DNA from: an uncultured SAR116 cluster alpha proteobacterium
GTDB taxonomy: Bacteria; Pseudomonadota; Alphaproteobacteria; Puniceispirillales; Puniceispirillaceae
NCBI GenBank assembly: GCA_902520575.1
Contig: CABYOG010000030.1
Span: 1 to 11,657, forward strand
Length of the DNA stretch: 11,657 nt
Direction: 5' to 3'
Position 1 is the first letter of the stretch; the number at the start of each line of letters is the position of its first letter. Below, in pieces: positions 1 through 6,432 of this stretch. A program made the position numbers and the translations under genes. Below the pieces are notes generated by a model that ran no database searches, had not been told where the DNA came from, and saw only the letters and a list, made by a program, of their open reading frames with translations.

Positions 1-97
1 CTGCATATTCTGATTTGGCCTTATTTATAATATCTGACGGCGTATCGCCGTATAGCAGTGTATCTACCGCACTGTATTTTGCATTCCAGTCTACCAT
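1..97 (-). CDS. Probable SAM-dependent methyltransferase, N-terminal fragment (runs off the left edge)
   Basis: Reading the minus strand from an ATG at 97-95 gives 32 uninterrupted codons up to the window edge, beginning M-V-D-W-N-A-K-Y and continuing to L-L-Y-G-D-T-P-S-D. The pattern W-N-x-K-Y followed about ten residues later by Y-G-x-x-P-s-D resembles the N-terminus of small class I SAM-dependent methyltransferases of the TehB-like/generic type. The SAM-binding glycine motif would lie beyond the edge, so the family call rests on this short signature only. The ATG is 16 nt downstream of the exporter stop codon on the same strand, which fits co-transcription. The ribosome-binding site is poor (only a GG about 13 nt upstream). 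The open frame and spacing make a real gene likely; its function is uncertain. Confidence 0.55.
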   Translation of the reverse strand, partial: MVDWNAKYSAVDTLLYGDTPSDIINKAKSEYA

Positions 98-113
98 ATT
101 TATTATGCCATTT

Positions 114-755
114 TCACATCAGGTTAAGGTTAGAGGCGAATAGCGAAAGCGCAAGGCTGATAAGAATCACAGCAAAAATAAAATCGCGCAGACGTGCATA
201 ACGTTCCATCAAACCATTTACGATAGCTGTGCTGGCCAAAATAGCGTAAAAGACATAAATTGCCATATCAATAAACCCGGCAAGTCCTGCCATGCTGAGA
301 TGCAGCATCACAAGCTGGCCCTGTTCCAGAAATTGACTAAATAATGAGATAAAAAACGCTGCGATTTTAGGGTTGAATACTGCAATTAAAAACCCATCCC
401 TAAAGGCATACTGAAGGGCTGCTGGCTGCTTTGCGCTCGAAGCTATGTCTGCTTGTTTCTGAGCCGCCATAAAAGTTGTTTTTAAATTGCGCAGTCCAAG
501 CCAGAGAAGCAGGCCAGCACCCAAAAACTGTAAGGCTAAAAATAAAGATTGAAAATGATTAAGTAAGTAACTCAGGCCACTCGCAGCGGCGAGGGCATAA
601 ATGAACACTCCTAGTCCATGCCCAATTGAAGCTAGAACGCCGGCCTTTCGACCATTTTCAGCCGTACAGGCAAGAATTACCGTAAGACTTGGACCGGGTG
701 AGAGCGCACCAAGAAGACAAATACTAATTAATGATAGCCAGTCTGCTAAGCCCAT
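114..755 (-). CDS. LysE/RhtB-family amino-acid exporter
   Basis: This 213-residue integral membrane protein belongs to the LysE/RhtB superfamily, whose members export amino acids or related small metabolites across the inner membrane. The N-terminal signature G-A-L-S-P-G-P-S-L lies at residues 16-24, a glycine-rich G-H-G-L-G at 45-49, and the family's F-N-P-K block at 127-130 followed by a hydrophobic stretch ending in Q-F. About six hydrophobic segments (near 5-28, 38-62, 68-88, 121-143, 150-175 and 190-210) match the family topology, as does the length. A hydrophilic loop at about 92-115 separates the halves. The ATG start is supported by an AGAGG Shine-Dalgarno (complement of 761-765) 5 nt upstream. 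The exported substrate cannot be read from sequence. A partial methyltransferase gene follows 16 nt downstream. Confidence 0.9.
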   Translation of the reverse strand: MGLADWLSLISICLLGALSPGPSLTVILACTAENGRKAGVLASIGHGLGVFIYALAAASGLSYLLNHFQSLFLALQFLGAGLLLWLGLRNLKTTFMAAQKQADIASSAKQPAALQYAFRDGFLIAVFNPKIAAFFISLFSQFLEQGQLVMLHLSMAGLAGFIDMAIYVFYAILASTAIVNGLMERYARLRDFIFAVILISLALSLFASNLNLM

Positions 756-866
756 TTTAACCTCTATTTTAAAGTTGTTCCCGGAGCGAAATTGACCATC
801 ATCTCAAAAGGCATAAATCTTCGTTTGCACAGCTGGTAGAATAGACTTTTGGCTGTTCCAAAAAAC

Positions 867-895
867 ATTGTAAGTGGCCTCAATTTGTTTGTTGA
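867..895 (-). promoter_or_regulatory. Candidate sigma-70-type promoter for the exporter
   Basis: On the minus strand a TCAACA element (complement of 890-895, 4 of 6 matches to TTGACA) and a TACAAT element (complement of 867-872, 5 of 6 matches to TATAAT) are separated by exactly 17 nt. It would give a leader of about 105 nt before the exporter ATG. No operator-like repeat was recognised beside it. The call rests on motif matching alone in an AT-rich region. Confidence 0.27.
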
Positions 896-898
896 GCG

Positions 899-932
899 CT
901 GCTATCATGATTTTCTTGCTAGCAGGTTTTTT
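899..932 (+). terminator. Hairpin plus T-tract inside the divergent intergenic region
   Basis: A perfect 6-bp inverted repeat, CTGCTA (899-904) and TAGCAG (920-925), encloses a 15-nt loop and is followed after one base by six T residues (927-932). That is the layout of a Rho-independent terminator read on the plus strand. No plus-strand gene ends just upstream. It may therefore stop stray transcription antisense to the exporter, end a short untranslated RNA, or be fortuitous. The stem is short and the loop long, so it is weak on thermodynamic grounds. Confidence 0.28.
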
Positions 933-981
933 CTGAGAGGGTTGTTGAGAACTTTTTGTATGGTTCACTAAAAATAAAGGC

Positions 982-1010
982 GAAACAAATTGCCGTCAAA
1001 GAGATATAAT
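982..1010 (+). promoter_or_regulatory. Candidate promoter for the D-malate dehydrogenase gene
   Basis: A perfect -10 hexamer TATAAT lies at 1005-1010, with a weak -35 (GAAACA, 982-987; half of the consensus positions) 17 nt upstream. Transcription would begin near 1017, about 36 nt before the preferred ATG at 1053. A second perfect TATAAT occurs at 1035-1040 with no good -35 at normal spacing. If used, it would start RNA only a few bases before 1053. The poor -35 suggests dependence on an activator, but no binding site was recognised. Confidence 0.4.
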
Positions 1011-1052
1011 TGTACCAAATAACTGATGATTATATATAATATGGATGAAAAA

Positions 1053-2126
1053 ATGCGTAAAAATCAATATTCAATAGCGGTTATAGCTGGTGATGGTATT
1101 GGCAAGGAAGTTATACCTGAGGGCCTTCGCGTACTTGAAGCAGCAGGGAAAAAACACGGCATCAATTTTGAATTTACAGATTATCCGTTTTCATCAGTTA
1201 ATTATTATGAAAAGCATGGTCAGATGTTGCCAGATGACTGGCAGCAAACGCTTTCCAAACACGATGCTATTTTCTTTGGGGCAGTTGGCTGGCCAGAAAA
1301 AGTGGCTGATCATATTTCCCTTTGGGGGTCGTTATTGCAATTCAGGCGGGCTTTTGACCAATATATCAATCTTCGTCCTGTACGCCTGATGCCAGGTGTA
1401 CCCTCACCATTAGCTGGACGAAAGCCTGGAGAGATTGATTTCTGGATCGTGCGTGAAAATACAGAGGGTGAATATAGTTCTATTGGTGGCCGGATGTTTG
1501 AGGGTACAGATAGAGAATTTGTGGTTCAGGAAACAGTAATGACCAGAACAGGGGTCGACCGGGTGTTAGAATATGCCTTTGAGTTGGCTAAAAAAAGAGA
1601 AGCCAAACATGTGACTTCTGCTACTAAATCAAACGGAATTTCCATTTCTATGCCCTATTGGGATGAGCGTGTTGAAGAAATGGCGAAACGTTACCCAGAT
1701 GTGCAGGTTGATAAATATCATATTGATATTCTTACCGCTCATTTTGTTCTGCGCCCTGATATGTTTGATGTTGTCGTTGGGTCTAATTTATTTGGTGATA
1801 TTCTGTCTGATCTGGGACCCGCCTGCACCGGAACAATCGGAATTGCGCCATCTGGTAATATAAATCCTGAAGGCACTCATCCGTCACTGTTTGAGCCTGT
1901 CCATGGGTCTGCCCCTGATATTGCTGGTAAGGGCATTGCCAACCCGATTGGCCAGATTTGGGCAGGAGCAATGATGCTTGAGCATCTTGGCCACAAGGAT
2001 GCTGCAGATGATATTGTTAGAGCTATTTCCGATACGCTTCCTGAACCGGCTCTGCGTACACGTGATTTGGGGGGTACTGCAAATACCATAGCTTCTGGTA
2101 CAGCCATTGCTGAAAGACTTGAATGA
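1053..2126 (+). CDS. dmlA: D-malate dehydrogenase (decarboxylating) / tartrate dehydrogenase family
   Basis: This 357-residue cytoplasmic enzyme belongs to the isocitrate/isopropylmalate dehydrogenase superfamily, most like E. coli DmlA and the tartrate dehydrogenases. Those enzymes oxidise and decarboxylate D-malate to pyruvate with NAD+ and also act on tartrate. Visible landmarks are the N-terminal A-G-D-G-I-G-K-E block, a W-G-S-L-L-x-F-R-R substrate loop, E-N-T-E-G-E-Y-S-S with the catalytic Tyr141, S-A-T-K-S-N with catalytic Lys192, and metal-binding aspartates at D225 (H-I-D-I-L) and in N-L-F-G-D-I-L-S-D (D249, D253). F-E-P-V-H-G-S-A-P-D-I in the cofactor region is intact. I chose the ATG at 1053 because a GGA lies 7 nt upstream and the protein then begins like DmlA. 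In-frame ATGs at 1026 and 1041 lack a Shine-Dalgarno. A transporter gene follows 70 bp later. The exact substrate (malate, tartrate or a relative) is not fixed by sequence. Confidence 0.87.
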   Translation: MRKNQYSIAVIAGDGIGKEVIPEGLRVLEAAGKKHGINFEFTDYPFSSVNYYEKHGQMLPDDWQQTLSKHDAIFFGAVGWPEKVADHISLWGSLLQFRRAFDQYINLRPVRLMPGVPSPLAGRKPGEIDFWIVRENTEGEYSSIGGRMFEGTDREFVVQETVMTRTGVDRVLEYAFELAKKREAKHVTSATKSNGISISMPYWDERVEEMAKRYPDVQVDKYHIDILTAHFVLRPDMFDVVVGSNLFGDILSDLGPACTGTIGIAPSGNINPEGTHPSLFEPVHGSAPDIAGKGIANPIGQIWAGAMMLEHLGHKDAADDIVRAISDTLPEPALRTRDLGGTANTIASGTAIAERLE

Positions 2127-2144
2127 AGTTCAGCGGAATAAATG

Positions 2145-2170
2145 TGCTGGAAATCTCTCTGGCATTTTTT
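2145..2170 (+). terminator. Weak terminator- or attenuator-like hairpin between dehydrogenase and transporter
   Basis: TGCTGG (2145-2150) can pair with CTGGCA (2159-2164) through four Watson-Crick and two G-U pairs around an 8-nt loop, and six T residues (2165-2170) follow directly. The T-tract is convincing but the stem is weak, so partial read-through into the transporter gene is likely. It lies about 19 nt after the dehydrogenase stop codon. Confidence 0.35.
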
Positions 2171-2196
2171 GATTTAGATGAGACTGGCTGAATGAA

Positions 2197-3747
2197 ATGA
2201 CTGTCAAACAGGGCTCAGGGAGTTTTTCCAAACGTCACCAAAAATTCGTTATCATCATCGCTGCCTTTGTGTCCGCGATGGGCATTATTGATGCCACAGC
2301 TCTGAACGTTGCCTTACCTTTCATACAGTCCAGTTTGAACGCACCAACTGCAGATGTGCACTGGGTATTAGAAATCTACCTTTTATTTTTGGCTGCATTG
2401 ATGATGGCTGGGGGCGCACTTGGTGACACACTTGGACGCAGACGACCACTGCGCTGGGGAATTATGGCATTTGCACTGTCATCTGTTGGTTGTGCGCTGG
2501 CTAACTCAACAGAAACATTAATTTTTTACCGGGCACTTCAGGGCATGGCGTCAGCGCTGATGTTGCCGGCCAGCCTAGCCCTTATCAATGCAGGGTTTCC
2601 ACCTCCTGAGCGAGCAGCAGCGATTGGTAAATGGTCAGCAATCATGGCACTGGCTATACCACTTGGGCCTCTGGTTGGCGGGCTAGCTGTTGATTTTCTG
2701 TCTTGGCACTATGTCTTTTTTCTGAATGTGCCTTTATGTCTGCTCTGTCTGGCGCTTCTGGCTTTTCTGCCGCGCCCTCCTTTTGAACCGCCTGAACCGC
2801 AGCCCCTTGATATTCCCGGTTCATTAACCATTACAGCCTCTTTGGGATTGCTGACCTATGCCCTGCTTGAGGCAGGGAGAAACGGTTCATTTACTTTGTT
2901 TCAGGTTATGCTTCTGCTTATAGGTACTGCCTTACTTTTTGTGTTTTTTACACTTGAGGCCCGCTTGAAGTCACCTATGTTGCCATCTTCTTTACTACGC
3001 GATAGACGTTTCGTGCTTGTTTCTGTCCAGACCTTTATGTTGTTCGCGGGGTTTCAGTCTGCGATGTATTTTCTTAGCTTTCTGTTCATTCAATCTTATG
3101 GTTATTCAGCTCTAGAGGCTGGTGTTGCCTCAGTTCCCATCCCAATAATTGTATCCTTGGTATCACCACGTGCGGGCCGGTATGTCAGTCAGCATGGGCC
3201 GCGTGGCATACTATGTGTTTCGTCAGTATTAATGGGAATTTCTTTGCTCTGGTTGTCCTTTACCACAGGCGACTATCTAAGTTCTGTTCTTCCTGGAATG
3301 GTGATATTGGGGTTTGCTGTTGGTTTTTTTGCTGCCCCACTGACTGCGGTAGCGATGGTTGCGGCTGGACCAGGACGGGACGGACTTGCCAGCGGAGTCA
3401 ATAATGCTGTCGCTAGAATAGGGCCACTTTTAGGTATTGCTGTTTTCGGCTATTGGATTGGAGGGGATTATGCGAAAAGCCTGTCCGCAGCACTTGAACT
3501 CTCATCTTTTACAACAGTCTATAAGGACTTTCTAATTGACAACAAGGCAATGATGGCGGCGGTAGATCTGCCAACAACGTGGCCGGAAACAGTAACCCAA
3601 AATGTTTTTGAACTTGTGCGGACTTTGTTTGCTGATTCTGTACGGACAGTGCTGCGGGTCAGCGCTTTATTTGCATTTGTGGCTGCAGGCTTAGCCTTAC
3701 TCTATCGCCGAGAGGATGCCGAACAAGGAAGTTCATTTCATGACTGA
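2197..3747 (+). CDS. MFS transporter, DHA2 (EmrB/QacA-like, 14-TM) family
   Basis: This 516-residue inner-membrane protein belongs to the drug:H+ antiporter-2 branch of the major facilitator superfamily, whose usual length is 450-530 residues. The first helix carries the D-x-T-x-L-N-V-A-L-P motif (residues 32-41). Motif A is G-A-L-G-D-T-L-G-R-R-R-P (73-84). The antiporter motif C region, G-P-L-V-G-G to S-W-H-Y-V-F-F-L-N-V-P, spans 157-179. N-N-A-V-A-R-I-G at 402-409 matches the conserved late block of DHA2 members. A 35-residue loop near 425-475 before the last helix is also typical. Members commonly expel toxic compounds by proton antiport. Position behind the D-malate dehydrogenase leaves open movement of an organic acid, which is inference. 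The start has only a weak ribosome-binding site. The 3' end overlaps the next gene by 8 bp. Confidence 0.88.
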   Translation: MTVKQGSGSFSKRHQKFVIIIAAFVSAMGIIDATALNVALPFIQSSLNAPTADVHWVLEIYLLFLAALMMAGGALGDTLGRRRPLRWGIMAFALSSVGCALANSTETLIFYRALQGMASALMLPASLALINAGFPPPERAAAIGKWSAIMALAIPLGPLVGGLAVDFLSWHYVFFLNVPLCLLCLALLAFLPRPPFEPPEPQPLDIPGSLTITASLGLLTYALLEAGRNGSFTLFQVMLLLIGTALLFVFFTLEARLKSPMLPSSLLRDRRFVLVSVQTFMLFAGFQSAMYFLSFLFIQSYGYSALEAGVASVPIPIIVSLVSPRAGRYVSQHGPRGILCVSSVLMGISLLWLSFTTGDYLSSVLPGMVILGFAVGFFAAPLTAVAMVAAGPGRDGLASGVNNAVARIGPLLGIAVFGYWIGGDYAKSLSAALELSSFTTVYKDFLIDNKAMMAAVDLPTTWPETVTQNVFELVRTLFADSVRTVLRVSALFAFVAAGLALLYRREDAEQGSSFHD

Positions 3748-4150
3748 AAAATCATCACTTCTCGTTACGCTTGAACAGATTATGTCAGACCATGATGGGT
3801 CTTTGGATAACTGCATGACAGCCCAACCAGATATTCAGAATGTTTTGATTTATTGGACCATAACCGTTGATGTTAAAGGGAGAGGCAAACAAAATTTTTT
3901 AGTTGGTGTAGCTGTTTGCTTTACAGAATTTCTGGCTGAAGAAGCAAAGGACCAATTCGAGCAGCTGACAGCAACCGATGTCAATCTAATTTTTGCTTAT
4001 GTCCCAGCTTGGCAATATGGGCAGGCTGATTTTGGTATATTTATAGAACAGACAAGCTTTGGTGACATACTAACCAATTCTCTGGTTGCAGAAATCGTCG
4101 AAAAATCAGCTATCGAACAGACCCTAATTCGCCGCAGCAATCTATCATAA
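3740..4150 (+). CDS. Hypothetical protein, 136 residues, coupled to the MFS transporter
   Basis: I do not recognise this protein. It is small and soluble-looking, with no signal peptide and no clear membrane helix. It begins M-T-E-K-S-S, has a likely beta-rich middle (V-L-I-Y-W-T-I-T-V-D-V, then F-L-V-G-V-A-V-C-F) and a C-terminal helical part rich in I, E and Q. Two cysteines are present. The ATG at 3740 is preferred because AAGGAA (3725-3730) lies 9 nt upstream; an in-frame ATG at 3716 has GAGG abutting it with no spacing. Its first 8 bases overlap the end of the transporter gene, a typical translational-coupling arrangement, so it may serve as an accessory or regulator of that transporter (inference). 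Its stop overlaps the convergent SDR gene by 6 bp. Confidence 0.75.
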   Translation: MTEKSSLLVTLEQIMSDHDGSLDNCMTAQPDIQNVLIYWTITVDVKGRGKQNFLVGVAVCFTEFLAEEAKDQFEQLTATDVNLIFAYVPAWQYGQADFGIFIEQTSFGDILTNSLVAEIVEKSAIEQTLIRRSNLS

Positions 4151-5011
4151 TCTTGCCAGAAGGTGGTCTAGCAGTTTGACTGGCAACAGGTGTTTTAGCA
4201 GCCACGCTATTTTTGTTAGCAGTGTGATCCTGTAGCGTAATTTTGGTTTTGCAGACTCACATGCCTCTATCACAGCGGCGCTAACTGCGGCCGGTTTCAG
4301 CTCAAATAAATCAGGTAGCTCGTTGTCTGAGGCGGTCAGTCGGGGGATAACAATCTGCTCATAAACTGGCTTTAAGACTGAGCTTTTCCAGTCAATCCAA
4401 TGTTCAAAATGTGGTTGGCTGTTTTTTCTGATAAGGGTGCGGATGGGGCCAGGTTCAATAAGGATGACATGAATTCCGCTACCTTTTAATTCTAGACGCA
4501 ATGTATCAGACAAACCTTCTAAAGCGAATTTGGTGGAATTATATGCACCGCGAAAGCGCAATGCAGCGAACCCTAAAACAGAGGAGTTTTGAATAATTCG
4601 GCCTTCTTTTTGTTCGCGCATGACCTTTACAGCAAGTCGGGTAAGATGATGCCAGCCAAAAAAATTAGCCTCAAAGATTTGGCGAAGCGCATCTGTTGGC
4701 AGGTCTTCAACAGCGCCGGGGATTGCATAAGCGCCATTATTAAAAACTACATCAATGCGACCACCTGCAGTATTGAGGGCAGAGAGAAATGCCTTGTCAA
4801 TTGAGTCTCTATCCTCATAATCGAGCACAAAACTTATCAGACCCATTTTCCGAAGATTTTTACAATCTTTTTCTTTGCGGCAAGTGGCTATAACCAACCA
4901 GCCCCTAGCTTTCATTGTTAAAGCGGCGTCAAGGCCAATACCGCTTGAGCATCCTGTGATCAGAATTACTTTCTGTTCTGGCCTATCTGATTTTGGTGTT
5001 GAGGTAGTCAT
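4145..5011 (-). CDS. Short-chain dehydrogenase/reductase (classical SDR)
   Basis: This 288-residue Rossmann-fold NAD(P)-dependent oxidoreductase is of the classical SDR type, closest in wording to the 17beta-hydroxysteroid-dehydrogenase-like subgroup. The cofactor motif T-G-C-S-S-G-I-G spans residues 19-26. The structural N-N-x-A motif appears as N-N-G-A-Y (91-95), an altered order of the usual N-N-A-G. Catalytic Ser144, Tyr157 and Lys161 are in the Y-N-S-T-K arrangement, and E-P-G-P-I-R-T is at 186-192. The C-terminal 30 residues (L-L-T-K-I-A-W-L-L-K onward) look like an amphipathic helix that could touch a membrane. Arg45 after the second strand suggests NADP(H) preference (inference). The gene starts only 2 nt after the hflX stop, so it is almost certainly co-transcribed and translationally coupled. 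The substrate is unknown. Confidence 0.9.
   Translation of the reverse strand: MTTSTPKSDRPEQKVILITGCSSGIGLDAALTMKARGWLVIATCRKEKDCKNLRKMGLISFVLDYEDRDSIDKAFLSALNTAGGRIDVVFNNGAYAIPGAVEDLPTDALRQIFEANFFGWHHLTRLAVKVMREQKEGRIIQNSSVLGFAALRFRGAYNSTKFALEGLSDTLRLELKGSGIHVILIEPGPIRTLIRKNSQPHFEHWIDWKSSVLKPVYEQIVIPRLTASDNELPDLFELKPAAVSAAVIEACESAKPKLRYRITLLTKIAWLLKHLLPVKLLDHLLARL
4153..4186. repeat. 7-bp perfect inverted repeat just after the 136-residue ORF
   Basis: TTGCCAG (4153-4159) and CTGGCAA (4180-4186) form a perfect 7-bp inverted repeat with a 20-nt loop. It starts 3 nt beyond the plus-strand stop codon at 4150 and lies inside the 3' coding end of the convergent SDR gene. It could act as a transcript end or a 3' stabilising hairpin for the plus-strand operon. 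No strong T-tract follows (only TTTT at 4192-4195), so a terminator role is doubtful. Confidence 0.25.
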
Positions 5012-5013
5012 GT

Positions 5014-6315
5014 TCAGGTGTTGCGGGCCTCTATATCTGGCCAGTGTTTGTGAAAGCGCGCTTTGTTTGCGGAGCTTAAACGTGCCCTTACGATATGTTG
5101 ACCTTCTGCATTGTAACGTGATTCAACAATGCTAGCATGCTGGTGCAGCCAAGCACTAGCTGCAGCGTGTTCAGGGTTGATAATTATCTGACAGTCTGCA
5201 TCACGCTGGGCAAAATACTTGTCAATTTGGTTGAGTAAATCATCGACACCATACCCAGATAAGGCAGAACATGTCATTGTTCGACCGTTCAGGCCAGTTC
5301 GCACGAAAGGTGTGTCGACAGCCTCATCTGCAATATCAGCCTTATTGAAGATATGCAAAAGATGATCGTCTCTAGAATGCTCATCAATACCAATATCATC
5401 AAGAACAGCAAATACATCAGATGCTTCCTCTGAACATAAATTTGACGACATATCATGCACATGTAAAATCAAATCTGCCTGAACAACCTCTTCAAGTGTT
5501 GATTTAAATGCTTCAACAAGCTCAGTGGGTAGGGCGCTAATAAAGCCAACTGTGTCAGCCAGAACAATCTGACGGCCAGAGGGTAACACCATCCCCCTCA
5601 TCGTTGGATCAAGGGTTGCAAATAGCATATCCTTTGATAGCACATTTGCGCCGGTAAGCCTGTTGAATAGAGTAGATTTACCCGCATTTGTATAGCCAAC
5701 AAGGGCGACAGTTGGGGTTTCAGATCTGCCTCTATTACGGCGTTGTAAGCCTCTTGTCCGTTCCACATCTCTAAGTTCTTTTTTAATTTGTTTGACCTGA
5801 TCTGTCAGCATACGCCTGTCAAGTTCAATCTGGCGTTCTCCTGGCCCTCCTAGAAAGCCACCTCCGCCTCGTTGACGTTCTAGATGCGTCCAAGACCTTA
5901 CTAGACGGCTTTTCTGGAAGGTTAAGGCGGCCAATTCCACCTGTAGTCGGCCTGCATGCGTGTTAGCCCTGGCGCCAAAAATTTCTAAAATTAGTGCTGT
6001 CCGGTCAATAACTTTACATTTCAATGATGTTTCCAGATTACGATGCTGGATTGGGCTCAAATTTGTATTAATAATGATAAGTGGATGTTTGCTGGTGGTT
6101 GCTAAATCAGCAAGCCTTTCAATCACGCCTGAACCGAGATATGTTCCGGAGCGTGTTTTGGATAAGAAAATAATTTCCTGATGAATTACTTCTAGCTGGA
6201 TTGCCTCTGCTAATCCCGAAGCTTCCTTCAACTTTGTCTGTGGGGTGCGGGCGGATATCCTAGCAAGTGGCTGCTTCAATTCAGGCTGCACAATGAAGGT
6301 GTTTTGTCGACCCAT
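5014..6315 (-). CDS. hflX: Ribosome-splitting heat-shock GTPase HflX
   Basis: This 433-residue cytoplasmic GTPase matches HflX, which binds the 50S subunit and splits stalled 70S ribosomes, notably under heat stress. The N-terminal HflX domain (about 40-145) is followed by the family-specific glycine-rich linker G-G-G-G-F-L-G-G-P-G-E-R (about 150-161) and a basic coiled helix. The G domain is complete: G1 G-Y-T-N-A-G-K-S (207-214), the switch L-F-A-T-L-D-P-T (231-238), G3 D-T-V-G-F (254-258), G4 N-K-A-D (324-327) and G5 C-S-A-L-S-G (349-354). A short C-terminal domain ends at 433. The ATG has GGA 7 nt upstream. The usual neighbour hfq is absent on either side. Instead, an SDR gene follows after 2 nt and htpG diverges upstream. 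Confidence 0.96.
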   Translation of the reverse strand: MGRQNTFIVQPELKQPLARISARTPQTKLKEASGLAEAIQLEVIHQEIIFLSKTRSGTYLGSGVIERLADLATTSKHPLIIINTNLSPIQHRNLETSLKCKVIDRTALILEIFGARANTHAGRLQVELAALTFQKSRLVRSWTHLERQRGGGGFLGGPGERQIELDRRMLTDQVKQIKKELRDVERTRGLQRRNRGRSETPTVALVGYTNAGKSTLFNRLTGANVLSKDMLFATLDPTMRGMVLPSGRQIVLADTVGFISALPTELVEAFKSTLEEVVQADLILHVHDMSSNLCSEEASDVFAVLDDIGIDEHSRDDHLLHIFNKADIADEAVDTPFVRTGLNGRTMTCSALSGYGVDDLLNQIDKYFAQRDADCQIIINPEHAAASAWLHQHASIVESRYNAEGQHIVRARLSSANKARFHKHWPDIEARNT

Positions 6316-6359
6316 TAAATTCCATTTCGTTTAGCAATAACTACCTGTGATACTTTGAT

Positions 6360-6390
6360 CTTGAAATCGCTCTTCCCCTTGCCCACATAT
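6360..6390 (+). promoter_or_regulatory. Candidate sigma-32 (RpoH) heat-shock promoter for htpG
   Basis: CTTGAAA at 6360-6366 matches the heat-shock sigma factor -35 element, and GCCCACAT (6381-6388) supplies a CCCCAT-like -10 at a spacing of 15-17 nt, inside the known range. The predicted RNA start near 6395 leaves a leader of about 38 nt before the htpG ATG at 6433, which has a good AAGAGG Shine-Dalgarno (6421-6426). htpG is a classical RpoH-regulon gene, which supports the reading. As a sigma-70 promoter the same site would lack a recognisable -10. Confidence 0.6.
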
Positions 6391-6394
6391 GGCG

Positions 6395-6423
6395 AGATAA
6401 TCTAATCACAACAAGGTTTCAAG
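6395..6423 (-). promoter_or_regulatory. Candidate promoter for hflX with a heat-shock-type -35
   Basis: On the minus strand CTTGAAA (complement of 6417-6423) faces hflX, forming an inverted partner to the htpG -35 element at 6360-6366. After its TTGAAA core, a 17-nt spacer leads to TATCTC (complement of 6395-6400; 3 of 6 matches to TATAAT). No CCCCAT-like element sits at heat-shock spacing. A CCATAT (complement of 6387-6392) is 24 nt away, too far. Sigma class is therefore undecided. A start near 6388 would give a leader of about 70 nt. Confidence 0.35.
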
Positions 6424-6432
6424 AGGTTAAAG

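Noticed and set aside
37..51. Short perfect hairpin ACGGCG-TAT-CGCCGT
   Set aside because: It lies within the coding frame of the left-edge gene fragment and no T-tract follows on either strand, so there is nothing to support a terminator or regulatory role.
601..795. Plus-strand ORF of 64 codons opposite the exporter gene
   Set aside because: It lies on the complementary strand of a well-supported LysE-family gene, has no Shine-Dalgarno and no recognisable protein pattern.
907..936. Nine-codon ORF (M-I-F-L-L-A-G-F-F) overlapping the hairpin before dmlA, considered as a leader peptide
   Set aside because: It has no adequate Shine-Dalgarno and no run of regulatory codons, and it lies upstream of the best dmlA promoter, so it would not be on that transcript.
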